Positions 20,705 through 30,590 of a stretch of DNA of 64,000 nt are shown here, piece after piece. A program made the translations under genes and the position numbers. Origin of the DNA: Elmis aenea (Eukaryota; Arthropoda; Insecta; Coleoptera; Elmidae); the NCBI GenBank assembly GCA_947652605.1, contig OX393580.1, positions 15,148,159 through 15,212,158 on the forward strand, written 5' to 3'. The notes under the pieces are model-generated. The model was given only the letters and a program-made list of their open reading frames with translations. It was not told where the DNA came from and made no database searches. The stretch's first letter is position 1; each line of letters opens with the position of its first letter.

Positions 20705-21969
20705 TTAGGTAGGAGCAAAAGTATTTTCGTTTTTTTTCTAGTCATCTTGGATACTAAACAATTGATAAAAGTTTGACAAGTTATATGTCAAATTAAAAAG
20801 CTCATCTTCTAGTTTAGTTTTTGTGTCAGTTAGTTTAATTGCTTGTGGTTAAAAGTTCTTTAAATGTCTGAAACAAATGTTGAAGTTCTTGCAAATTTAC
20901 GTCACTACTGGAAATTGGGGCGAAGCGCCGCTGATGCCGCACGAACTATACGTGATGTGGAAGGTCAGGATACTATCTCAAATCGTACTGCACAAAATTG
21001 GTATATAAAATTCAAAAACGGCGATACCAGCCTTCAAAAACAAGCTCGTTCTGGGCGGCCCTCCATGGTAGACCAGGGGGCCCTACTTCAAGCCGTCGAG
21101 GAATCGCCAGCAACAACTACTACAAATTTATCGTACGAACTTGGGCCTTCGCGATGGACTATAGGTCGCCACCTACATAAGCTAGGTAAATCCAAAAAAC
21201 GCTGTAGAGAAATACCCCATGATTTGTCACCAGAGCAAGCAGAACGTCGGGTCAGTGTATGTAGAGAACTACTCAGCAACCCTCAAGACCATCGGTTCTT
21301 TCGCCGGATTGTGACCTGCGACGAAAAGTGGATCTACCTTCGTAATCCCAGTAGATCAAACCAGTGGTTAAGTAGAGGCCAACGTGGAGAACCTGTGGTA
21401 AAGCGCGGAAGATTCGAAACCAAGGTTATGCTTTGCGTCTGGTGGAATTACGAAGGTGTGGTTCACTTTGAGTTGGTTCCTGATGGTCGAGCGATCAACG
21501 CGGAACTCTACTGCGAGCAGCTTGATCAAGTGTACGCATCCTTACAACGAAAATACCCTGCTTTGGTCAACCGACGACGAGTGCTGTTACAGCAAGACAA
21601 CGCTAGACCGCATACGGCCCAAATGACCCTCCGGAAACTGGAGGATCTTGATGGAATAGAAGTGCTACCACACCCTGCATACAGTCCCGACCTAGCACCA
21701 TCGGATTACCACATGTTCCGGTCAATGGCGCATTTCCTGACTGGGCGGGACTTTGCTAATGTTCAGGAAGTAGAAGAAGGGTGTCGCGAGTTCTTCGACT
21801 CTAAGTCCCAAGAATGGTACCGGAGGGGAATTGAAAACCTGGCAAAAAAATGGATTAAGACCATTCAATACAATGGACTATATTTTGATTTTTGATTTAA
21901 TTTAGTTTGTTAAGAATATTAAAAATAAATATCATGTTAAAAAACGAAAATACTTTTGCTCCTACCTAA
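20705..21969 (+). mobile_element. Complete mariner transposon
   Basis: A 1265-base unit with perfect 31-base terminal inverted repeats beginning TTAGGTAGGAGCAAAAGTAT and running to CGTTTTTT. TA target repeats lie at 20703-20704 and 21970-21971. It has one uninterrupted transposase gene and is the least decayed DNA transposon in the window, so it inserted recently. Confidence 0.96.
20864..21895 (+). CDS. Mariner transposase, intact
   Basis: A full-length 343-residue mariner transposase that cuts and pastes its element at TA. The N-terminal half (about 1-115) is the paired helix-turn-helix DNA-binding region, with the WYIKFKNGDTSL and ARSGRPS linker block at 46-67. HDLSPEQ (119-125) is the mariner interdomain motif. 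Catalytic acids are D153 (VTCDEKWI), D245 (LLQQDNARPH) and D281 (YSPDLAPSDYHMF). Between the last two I count 35 residues; the usual mariner spacing is 34, and the extra residue falls in EDLDGIEVLP. The ATG at 20864 is about 160 bases inside the left repeat, the usual place, and the stop is 74 bases before the right end. No internal stop or shift is seen, so the protein could be functional. Confidence 0.95.
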   Translation: MSETNVEVLANLRHYWKLGRSAADAARTIRDVEGQDTISNRTAQNWYIKFKNGDTSLQKQARSGRPSMVDQGALLQAVEESPATTTTNLSYELGPSRWTIGRHLHKLGKSKKRCREIPHDLSPEQAERRVSVCRELLSNPQDHRFFRRIVTCDEKWIYLRNPSRSNQWLSRGQRGEPVVKRGRFETKVMLCVWWNYEGVVHFELVPDGRAINAELYCEQLDQVYASLQRKYPALVNRRRVLLQQDNARPHTAQMTLRKLEDLDGIEVLPHPAYSPDLAPSDYHMFRSMAHFLTGRDFANVQEVEEGCREFFDSKSQEWYRRGIENLAKKWIKTIQYNGLYFDF

Positions 21970-22039
21970 TATTTCCTCTGTTAATTTTTATTAAATTAGA
22001 TAATAGTTTAGTTAAAGTCAAAAACATTTGATGTTAATA

Positions 22040-23910
22040 CCGGGTGTAAATGAAGTGTGGTACACCCCATTTTTTCCTTAAGTTTGGATTTTAGACAAAT
22101 AAAATTTTAGTTATTTAATATGTGCAAAAAACCTGGTTTTTTGAGCACATGCACACAATTGTTTCAATTCCGGTTTCGTCGGAAATGACCCCAACTTTGT
22201 TATTTTAAATGGAACACCCTGTATATTTTTACATTTTTGAAAAGAGGAAGCGATTCTGGATACAACTGCACTATTTTGGTTAATTTTTATAACCTCAAAT
22301 AATTTTTGAACCAAAATTTAATTTTTTATTAAGTATGCTGTGACCTGCATAAATTGAATTTTATTATGTCAACAATCGCCCAGAAAACATTTTTGTTAAT
22401 TTTAATTGACATTTAGACTACTTTAATCAGCTTTGAAGGTTGCGGAATCGGATTTTAGTCAAAAAGTCAATTTTTTTTTAAGGAACTATGGTGGTCGAGT
22501 CGAGGTGGAACGAGTCCAACGATACCGATAACTTACATTTTTATTAAAAGTTTGCTTTTAAATCTTTAAATTATGGTAAAGATGTATTAAGAGATAGTGT
22601 CAATCGCAAATCGCAAATCATTCAAAACTAAAACAAATGCTTGTTTATGTGTTTGTATGCTATTGCGGTGGTGACGGCACACTTATTCAAAATTAAATTT
22701 TTGTTCAAAAATTATTTGAGATTATAAAAATTAACAAAAATAGTGCAGTTGTATCCAAAATCGCTTCCTCTTTCCAAAAATGTAAAAATATACCGGGTGA
22801 TTCAGTTTGACTGTCGCACCCCTATAACTTTTTAATTATTGAAAATAACAGCAACAAACCGTATATTTTTTAAAACGGCAAAAAATTATCTATTAAATGA
22901 TGTGCATTTGTTATCTCTACGATGACGTATGTCAAATCCGCGATAGGCAACTGTTTTTTTTTTTTAAATCACATAGTATAGGTACATGTTTATGTTGATT
23001 CGGATAAAGAATTTAATTCTGAATCCGACCATGTATTAAAAAACTATGCATACGTAAGAAAATTTTCGAGAAAAATCAGTTCAAATTTCATTAAAATTAT
23101 AGCAAACAGTCTATTTAACATAACAAAAAACGATCAAATCTTAAAAATTATACTATTACTATCAATGGAAATGTATTACAAATTAGTTTTTAATAAAAGT
23201 AAAAACAAATAATAAACGTCGACATAAAAAATTAGACTTCCAAACACAGTTATCCCCTATTTGTAACTGCTTTTCTTTATAGTCTAATTTTTTATTTCAA
23301 CGTTTATTATTTGTTTTTATTTTTAATCAAAATTAAGTTTTAGTACATTTCCATTGATAGTTATAATATAATTTTTAAGATTTGATTGTTTTTTGTTATG
23401 TTAAATAGATTGTTTGCTATAATTTTAATGAACTTTGAACTGATTTTTCTCGAAAATTTTCTTATGTATGCATACTTTTTTTAATACATGGTCGGTTTCA
23501 GAATTAAATTCTCTATCCGAATCAACAAAAACATGTATACTATATTTAAAAAAGATTTAAAAAAAAAACAGTTGCCTATTGCAGATTTGACAAACGTCAT
23601 CGTAGATATAACAAATGCACATCATTTAATAGAGAATTTGTCGCCGTTTCCAAAAATATAAGGTTTGTTGGGGTTATTTTTAATAATTAAAAAGTTATGG
23701 GGGTGCGACAGTCAAACTGAATCACCCGGTATAGGGTGTTCCATTTAAAATAACAAAGTTGGGGTCGTTTCCGGCGAAACCGGAGTGAAACAAATGTGTA
23801 CATGTGCTCAAAAAGCCCGGTTTTTTGCACATATCATATGTCTAAAATTTCATTAATCTAAAATCAAAACTAAAGAAAAAAAGGGGTGTACCACACTCTG
23901 TTTAACCCGG
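22040..23910. repeat. Fold-back MITE, family E (GTGTAAATGAAGTGTGG ends), interrupted
   Basis: The left end is CCGGGTGTAAATGAAGTGTG after a TA; the right end, inverted, is CCGGGTTAAACAGAGTGTGG. Arms share TACACCCC, TGTGCAAAAAACC, GGAAATGACCCCAACTTTG and GGAACACCCTGTATA. A second inverted pair is internal (22225-22315 with 22700-22790, phrases GAGGAAGCGATT and ATAACCTCAAATAATT). A complete foreign fold-back interrupts the right part at 22793-23729. Related partial copies: 51312-51399 and 62892-63200. Confidence 0.85.
22793..23729. repeat. Fold-back MITE, family F (GTGATTCAGTTTGACTGTCG ends), nested
   Basis: Ends CCGGGTGATTCAGTTTGACT match in inverse orientation with TA on each side. Arms of about 445 bases (22793-23239 and 23281-23729) are almost fully complementary, and the spacer is only about 40 bases. 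It was inserted into family E, whose sequence continues on both sides. It is non-coding. Confidence 0.92.
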
Positions 23911-25039
23911 TTTATGAAAATTAAAGATATAACATATAATTTTTACTGTGCTTATATATATTGATCTCATTTAGTAAATACTTTTGTCTTAAAACATATT
24001 ACATTTACAAGTTAGTGTTGATTGGATGTAACATTCCTCTTTTTAATTTGTGAAAGTATTTCTTTATTACGATGAACAATAAGAGTCATTTGTCCTGTGT
24101 GTCGAATATGAATGTTATATTTTCATCTCACAAATGGATATTTTTATTAATATTTTATTTATATTATGGCATCTACGTAATTGGTTCGATTAAACGCGAG
24201 GCCAGTATAATAAAAGCACATCAACACTCAATAGTATGTCTAACTGGCCACGATAATGAAGTTTGTGTGTATCAGAGACGGTTACTTAGAGCAAGAGTCA
24301 CAACGTTTATTTAGTTTTGCGCTATAAACAAGACACCCAGGGGTGCTGGTTCGCTTGATTGCCATTTTATTCGCATACAGCGAGTTAAACGGTGCACGCT
24401 CGAAAGAACGGTATTACAATTTAAATAAAAAAATTGCTTTACAAAAAGTTAAATCGTAAGTAAATTTATTGTTGTGAAATGTCCTTAACCAACAGCTGTT
24501 TTTGAAATCCTTTTATGTGGAATGTGTCAAATATGTGTTAATTAATGAATTGATGTACCTACGTATGGTTTTTGTATAAGCTAATTTCGGCAAAGTTGCC
24601 CTACTGGGAGAAATGTCTCGGTTTTTAAATTTTCGCATGCTAATGACATTTGTCAAAATTTGTACCGTATTAGTGTTCCGTGGCAGTTGTTGACAGGAAG
24701 GTGTACTGCCGTTGGCGAAAACTTCGTGTGGTGTGCGGTTTTCAATAAAATAAAGATTAGTTCAACGATTTTAACATGTAGCTATCATGTAACTTAAAAA
24801 TACTGGCAATAAGAAGTTTATTATTTTTTATGGAGTTCCTTTATCAAGCTTCTTAAATACATTGTTAAGGTTATTATTGTAGTAGAATACACCAGTATCT
24901 TGTAAGTTCCATACGTATTTTTTCCTTGGGGCATCTAATCCGTACTAAATGGAATATTGCCTCATTTTATCGAGGTACATATGCCTCGGTGGACACCTAG
25001 ACCTTATAGACAATACAACAAAACGGATCAATTTATCAA
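23911..25039. other. No gene recognised
   Basis: AT-rich; the ORF at 24072-24314 begins with a plausible hydrophobic stretch (WIFLLIFYLYYGIYVIG) but has no recognisable domain, conserved context or splice evidence, so I do not call it a gene. Confidence 0.4.
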
Positions 25040-25388
25040 TCTATATACATAAAAATAAATTGTTTGTTTGTATGTATGTATGTCCTTTATGCATTCCTAT
25101 ACCATTCATCCGATCCTGACCAAATTTGGCACAGACAATCTATAGGACCATGGGAAAAAGATAGGCTATATAAAAATTCCCAAAAGTTCCAAAAATTCCC
25201 AAAAGATCCAAAATTCACAAAAGTTTGAAAATTCTCAATAGATAAAAAAAGTCTCAATAGATACAAACATTCCCAAAAGATCCAAAATTCTCAAAAGGTC
25301 AAAAACGTCCAACGGGCGCGAGCGCGAAGCGCGAGTAGTCTGTGATTGATAAAAAAATTCACCGAGCGAAACCGGGTAACTACGCTAG
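25040..25388 (+). mobile_element. Short non-autonomous Helitron
   Basis: Starts TCTATATACATAAAAATAAA directly after an A and ends GGTAACTACGCTAG directly before a T. The A^T target, TC start and CTAG-type end are Helitron hallmarks. The CGAGCGAAACCGGGTAACTA 3' text is also a common insect Helitron ending. The interior has repeated TTCCCAAAAG/TCCAAAA units and a GCGCGAGCGCGAAGCGCG hairpin-like stretch. No Rep/helicase gene is present. Confidence 0.8.
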
Positions 25389-25990
25389 TTAATACTATTA
25401 AACAAGCATTTTATAAAGATTATATTGACATTTCTTATGAAAAATAAATTATGTTTAGAGATGTCTACGGCGTATAAGAGAAAAACATCTGGGAAAACAT
25501 TGGGAGAAACATTAAGAAGAATAAAATCTATTTAACTTATGTGTTCAGGAAAAAATCCCTTAGCTAGGATGATCAATCGTAGCAAAGGGATAACATTTTT
25601 GTAATAGCTAATAGCCAAATTGCAAAATACATTCCAATTCAAGTTCTCATTCGACTACATGCATTAATCGATACAAGTTCTCATTCAATACCAGTCAAAT
25701 TGTAACCTTAAACAAACTTCTAAGTTCTGTAAATAAATTATATTAAAACAATTCAAAGCGACTCTTATTATAAGTGGGTTCTAACTCTGAGCGCCGACGT
25801 CGAGCCCAATACTTTAAGAAGACGAACGAGCAGACTAAGCGTCGAAACGTTCGTCCTTCTCTGCCGTCGTTACCGTGGTCGTACATAACGACGTCGTAAG
25901 TGTGTTAAGTTGATGTGATCGATCTAGCGTACGATTCGTAACATTAATTATATTCGTATTCATATTATTCATATTACTTAATGTATCTGC
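25389..25990. other. No gene recognised
   Basis: Includes a GC-richer patch (25790-25940, CGCCGACGTCGAGCCC onward) of unknown origin. No open frame or RNA fold could be supported by eye. Confidence 0.4.
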
Positions 25991-26182
25991 CTATATGTCT
26001 AGATTGAATTGCAAGTCCTTTTCGGTTTTAGCTAATAGCACCACATCATCTGCAAAGGCTAATTCTGTAAAGGATATTGGTTTTAGTTTATTCCAACCCC
26101 AGTAGGCTTTCTTTGTGTTTTGCTTATCAAGGCTATATTTGAATTCAGTCCAAAAAATACCATAAAAAGCACATATTTTCAC
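25991..26182 (-). pseudogene. LINE reverse-transcriptase fragment
   Basis: The minus-strand frame ends with ISFTELAFADDVVLLAKTEKDLQF. It contains the FADD catalytic box of non-LTR reverse transcriptases, preceded by GWNKLKPIS, as in RT palm regions. Only about 60 residues survive; neither the upstream RT blocks nor a 3' tail adjoin it. It differs in sequence from the RT genes at 40730 and 52445, so it is from another element. Confidence 0.8.
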
Positions 26183-26559
26183 CCATGTTACTGAAACTCT
26201 GTTGACCAGTGTTACTGAATCTTAGCACTAATTTTATTATTTTGATTACTATTTTTATTTGTTTAATACTAATTAGATGTTTTTTTTTGAGCAAATACGA
26301 AACTTTTTTCCTAGAAAATAAATTTTGACTCAAATATGTATAAAGATGTTGTTTTAATAGCTTACTTAGTTTGAATATAAATGGCTAAACTTTGTGCTAA
26401 AATAATAGATCTCATAAATTATCATAATGAAAAAAAGTGTAGGTATGCATAAAATATTTCAAGACGGTTTTTTAATAAACAATGCAAATTTAAATCCGTT
26501 TTTAAAATGAAGAAAGGGTGAAAAGATATGTGGGCGCCCTCAATGTATTAAACTTGGTA

Positions 26560-26930
26560 ACTCTTCTTATATTTTTATCTCCTGCTGAGCTGATGTATAC
26601 TTTTAAAGCATTTAAAATGTAATTCTTGTATCACCGCTCTAACTGTAGTTCTAGTAACTTCAATCTCTTCAAAACTTTCTTTCCCATAATACATCCTTGA
26701 AATTTCGAAGGACGGTGTATCAGGCGATTTTAACTTGAATGTTTAATTCTATACTTACCAACAGTTTTTGGTCGACCACTCTTAAACGTTCTTGCATCAC
26801 TCTCGCGTCCCTTAATTTCTTGAATAATTTGAAGCGGTGACGAGAGATTCTCGTAAAATTCTTTTTGATATTTTTTAACTTTGAATAGACGTCTAATTAA
26901 AACTTTATCTTTGTAAGTTAATTAACCCAT
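26560..26930 (-). pseudogene. Possible transposase N-terminal remnant
   Basis: On the minus strand one can read FKSGRPKTV and, in another frame, IEVTRTTVRAVIQELHFKCF. Both resemble the linker and second helix-turn-helix of Tc1-like transposases. Several stops and frame changes interrupt it and no ends were found. This is a weak call. Confidence 0.3.
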
Positions 26931-27266
26931 TGCTTCAATATGATAATTAGAGAAGTACACTCCTAATTGCTGAAGGTATTTCAATGTTTACTCATAATTC
27001 GCTTTTTTTTGGACAGCTGGTATTGGAATTTTTTTTAATACTTAAACTAATTTTCTATTCATGCATAGGAAAAACCTTGGAGTTCATCCTGGAATTTTTG
27101 CAATCGATGCATTACTTACAGGGTGTCCAAAATTTCATTTTCTTTTAAACAACTTCAGACTAAAACTCGTTTTTTTTTTAAATACAATGCCCAATTTTTT
27201 TTTTCTATTCCAATGCAAAAATTTTAATTCTGCATCAATCTGTCTTAGCGTTACCTATACCCTATT

Positions 27267-27779
27267 CAGAGATGGCAAATAGGATTTGATCAGTGTGCCA
27301 AAATAAGATACAATTTAATACAAATTTTTCCCCGTGCCAGTACCTAACCTAACCTAACCTAACCTAACCTAACCTAACCTTACCTAACCTAACCTTACCT
27401 AACCTGACCTACCTACCAGAAACAACCCTCAGTTATTTCGTTCAGTATTGACAACATCATGATTTTATGTGTCACTCAATACATATGTTATCAAAGGTTC
27501 CGTGCATCGCTACAGTTGGTATATTATATGTATTTGTATAGTAATGATCAAATTATTGTATCGAGATAAGAAGAGTTGTTATTTTCTGGTACTTTAAATT
27601 TTTTGATATTTAAATAACATGTAGTTGTAGATAATTAGCATACTAATTAAAAATACATAAAACATTTCGAAAAAGTTTAAAATTTTAAAAACAAATTTAT
27701 TCATAGAATTCTTTAGGGTGCCGTCGAAAATCTCTTGCGTGCCAAGTTTGGCACGCGTGCCACCTATTTGCCATCCCTG
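27267..27779. mobile_element. hAT-like non-autonomous element carrying a telomere-like array
   Basis: The left end is CAGAGATGGCAAATAGGATT and the right end, inverted, CAGGGATGGCAAATAGGTGG. CAG plus a shared 14-base inverted repeat suits hAT. The flanks (ACCCTATT and CGGCCTAT) share only part of an eight-base repeat, so the copy is not young. Inside lies a CCTAA array (27342-27413). Confidence 0.65.
27342..27413. repeat. Interstitial CCTAA (TTAGG) telomere-type repeat
   Basis: About fourteen units of CCTAA, with a few CCTTA/CCTGA variants, run from 27342 to 27413. TTAGG is the ancestral insect telomere repeat. The array is inside a hAT-like element and not next to subtelomeric sequence, so it is an internal array. 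Confidence 0.9.
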
Positions 27780-28283
27780 CGGCCTATACCTATCTTCAAC
27801 AGTTTTCGAGTTATTAAGAATTTTTGATAAATTTAAGAGAAATTGTAAAATTGTAAAATAGTAAGCCTTGAAAATGACAATAAATGCCAATATTAATTAA
27901 TAACTGTAAACCACTTTTATCGCGTTTGTCTGAAGTATCTATGACAATTTGACAATGGAATATCAAGAGTATTCAAACACGGATATTGTGAATGCATGGT
28001 CTAAATTTAAGCATTTTCTCTTCAAAAATGGCGGCGGTAGATAATATTAAGCATCACGATGAAAATCAAAAAATTTTCAAAAAAGTCCAAAAATCTAAAA
28101 AACGACTGCACTTAGGTATAGGGTATAGTATCAAAAGTCCCTCTAAAATAACGTGTTAAATCCAAAAATGCAATAAAAAATAGACCACTGTATTAAAAAT
28201 AAGAAAGTAGACGTCAACTTCCGGTATTTTCGGAAGTGTCGCCATCTTGAAAATATTTTCATTAAACAGATCGTATGTTATTA

Positions 28284-29236
28284 CGAGGGCGTATTGAAAA
28301 GTAAGGTCTCCAACGATGCCATTTCCGAACGCGAGTTGCTAGGCAAAATTTGACAACAGCGCTGCATTCCTTGGTTCCCCCACCACAGTGTAAAACCATC
28401 CGCGAGACCTTGGGACGCTCAGCCGCTGCGTAGCACTCGTTTAGGAGGGAGCTCCCGTTTAGCTCGCCCGCCAGGTGCAAACTGCGCTCAGTCATTCGAT
28501 TTTTGAATGCAAAAAAGGTCTCTCCGATAGACATTCATCGCCAGTTAGTGGATGTGTACGGTGCGAACCGTATGGACATAAAAAACGTGCGGAAGTGGTG
28601 CCGGGAGTTTTCCGAGGGCCGGAAAAACGTCCACGATGAGCAGCAGTCGAGGCGGCCGAGTTTGCCGGAATCAACGGCGGCTCGAACCGACGAGATGGTG
28701 CGCAATAACCGGAGAATAGAGAAAAACCCTTCATGAGATAAGGGAAGGTCTTAATGAAGAGTGTGGCTACGACCTTTCCTTATCTCATGAAGGGTTATTC
28801 TCCGGTTATTGCGCACCATCTCGTCGATTCGAGCCGCCGTTGATTCCGGCAAACTCGGCCGCCTCGACCGCTGCTCATCGTGGACGTTTTCCCAGCCCTC
28901 AGAAAACTCCCACACCACTTCCGCACGTTTTTCATGTCCATACAATTCGCACTGTACACTTCCACTAACTGGCGATGAATGTCTATCGGAGAGATATTTT
29001 TTGCATTCAAAAATCGAATGACTGAGCACTGAGCGCAGTTCGCACCTGGCGGGCGAGCTAAGCGGGAGCTTCCTCCTAAACGAGTGCTACGCAGCGGCTG
29101 AGCGTCCCAAGGTCTCGCGGATGGTTTTACACTGGGGTGGGGGAACCAAGGAATGCAGCGCTGTTGTCAAATTTTGCCTAGCAACTCGCGTTCGGAAATG
29201 GCATCGTTGGAGACCTTACTTTTCAATACGCCCTCG
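28284..29236. mobile_element. Palindromic mariner derivative
   Basis: Ends CGAGGGCGTATTGAAAAGTA match in inverse orientation with TA on both sides (28282-28283, 29237-29238). The arms (28284-28751 and 28771-29236) are almost fully complementary around a 20-base loop. Each arm consists of a mariner terminal repeat, untranslated leader and the first part of a transposase gene, so the element is two copies of the same 5' half joined head to head. It cannot encode transposase. Confidence 0.93.
28503..28752 (+). pseudogene. Mariner transposase N-terminal fragment (left arm)
   Basis: Encodes a SETMAR-like mariner N-terminus: FLNAKKVSPIDIHRQLVDVYG, then NVRKWCREFSEGRKNVHDEQ, the RRPSLPES linker and DEMVRNNRRI. 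After a small change it continues HEIRKGLNEECGYDLS-like. The right arm (29025-28771, minus strand) encodes the same region with a few substitutions and small shifts. No catalytic acids are present in either arm, because the gene is cut before them at the palindrome centre. Confidence 0.85.
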
Positions 29237-29239
29237 TAT

Positions 29240-29829
29240 GGTTGTAACCAAAATTTCAGACCAATACCCCTTTCATTCTTCATATATTTTTAATGGCCGG
29301 TCCCAATCAATCACCCTGTATACAAATATAATTAAAATCGTTACATCCTCTATACGCAAAAAAGTTAGTATATGTTGACTCATAAATAAATTAGGAAATT
29401 ATTTTGAAGTTGAGCCGCGTTTTAGATTTAATCAAAATAAACAGCGACTTTGGTTAAACCTAAATGAAAATGAACAGTGGTCCTTTCCCGGAATCTTGTA
29501 ATAAATTGCAAAAACGTGGTTAAGATGTTGATCTAGGGACAACGTTTGATATTGTTAAATGTAATTTAAATTAAGTGAGAATTAGGTGAGGTCTTTGAGC
29601 AAGTAGATAATATTTCGATGTTTTAAAATAATCATAGTAGAGAAAGTATTACAAACTTATGTATTCAAAAATCTGTTTTTGCATTAATATTTTATAGTAT
29701 GTAGTTGCTGCCACCATGTTGATCGATAAATAAATTTGCTTAAGACAATTTAGTTACTCCAATTTGGACAGATGAGTATTAGTAACAGGAACAGGTATCG
29801 TTAGAAATTTAATTACGCAATCATTTTTA
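29240..29829. other. MITE end and unassigned DNA
   Basis: A terminus AATCAATCACCCTGTATA is at about 29308-29325, preceded by TTTTAATGGCCGGTCCC. The rest is AT-rich with nothing recognised. Confidence 0.45.
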
Positions 29830-30130
29830 ACAGTGCGTGTCGCCTGTTTTTTTTTTTGTGCATATTCTTCTCTTCTTAATCGGTTCCTCTTGTACCTTTT
29901 GGTGTCGAGGTATGCTTTTATATTTCTGTATTATGTTCCTCCACTCCTTCCTATCGTTAGCTAATTGTGGCACATCTCTCCAGCTAACTCCTTTTTCTTC
30001 TAGTCTCTGCCTCACTTCTTTTTTTCATTTTATTCTTGGCCTTCATCTATTTTTTTTTCCCTGGCATGCGTAGTAGATGTCCAAGCCATCGTAATTGATA
30101 AGTCTCCACCTTTTTCTTAATATCTGTTAC
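29830..30130 (-). pseudogene. 3' end of a LINE ORF2
   Basis: Reading the minus strand with one frame change gives VETYQLRWLGHLLRMPG, RPRIKW and RQRLEEKGVSWRDVPQLAND, then RKEWRNIIQKY. This is the C-terminal tail of endonuclease/reverse transcriptase proteins, comparable to RNQLRWFGHLNRMGEGRQ and NKKEWTKFV in the element at 39359-43559. An A-rich run (T-run on the + strand at 29848) follows. It is 5'-truncated. Confidence 0.75.
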
Positions 30131-30590
30131 TGATTCTTACTTTAAACTACCACGATGTGACGGAGCCGTGTACACGGTTGTCGCGTCGCCACTCCACTGT
30201 GTATCTGTATTGTTTAAATAATTATTTCCATTTATTTACTGTTGCAAGAGACAAAATAAATATGAAAGAAAAATATCAAAAACTTTTTAAAGATGAAGAA
30301 GTACAAATAATAATGAAATTGTCGTCCATTCGAATCAAACTACTAAAGTTAAAAAAACATTTGTAACAACGGTTAGTAAATATTGTGGAATCTCGATTAT
30401 TCGACGTAATGTGAGACGGGGAAGTTCGGATAATCGAAAACTCTGATAACACGGAAGGTTTGGGGTTTGGATTATTATTATTAAATAAATTGGAATTGAC
30501 TATATTAACGTTATGATGCACTCTTAATTTTCATGTTAGATGTGAGTATAAATTTATTACAATTTTCTATACAATAATCTACAATGTATA

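Noticed and set aside
24072..24314. 80-codon ORF with a membrane-like stretch
   Set aside because: AT-rich DNA easily encodes F, L, I and Y runs; no family match or conserved neighbour supports it.
27342..27413. A true chromosome end or fusion point
   Set aside because: The array is short, has variant units, and is enclosed by inverted hAT-type ends with unrelated DNA on both sides.
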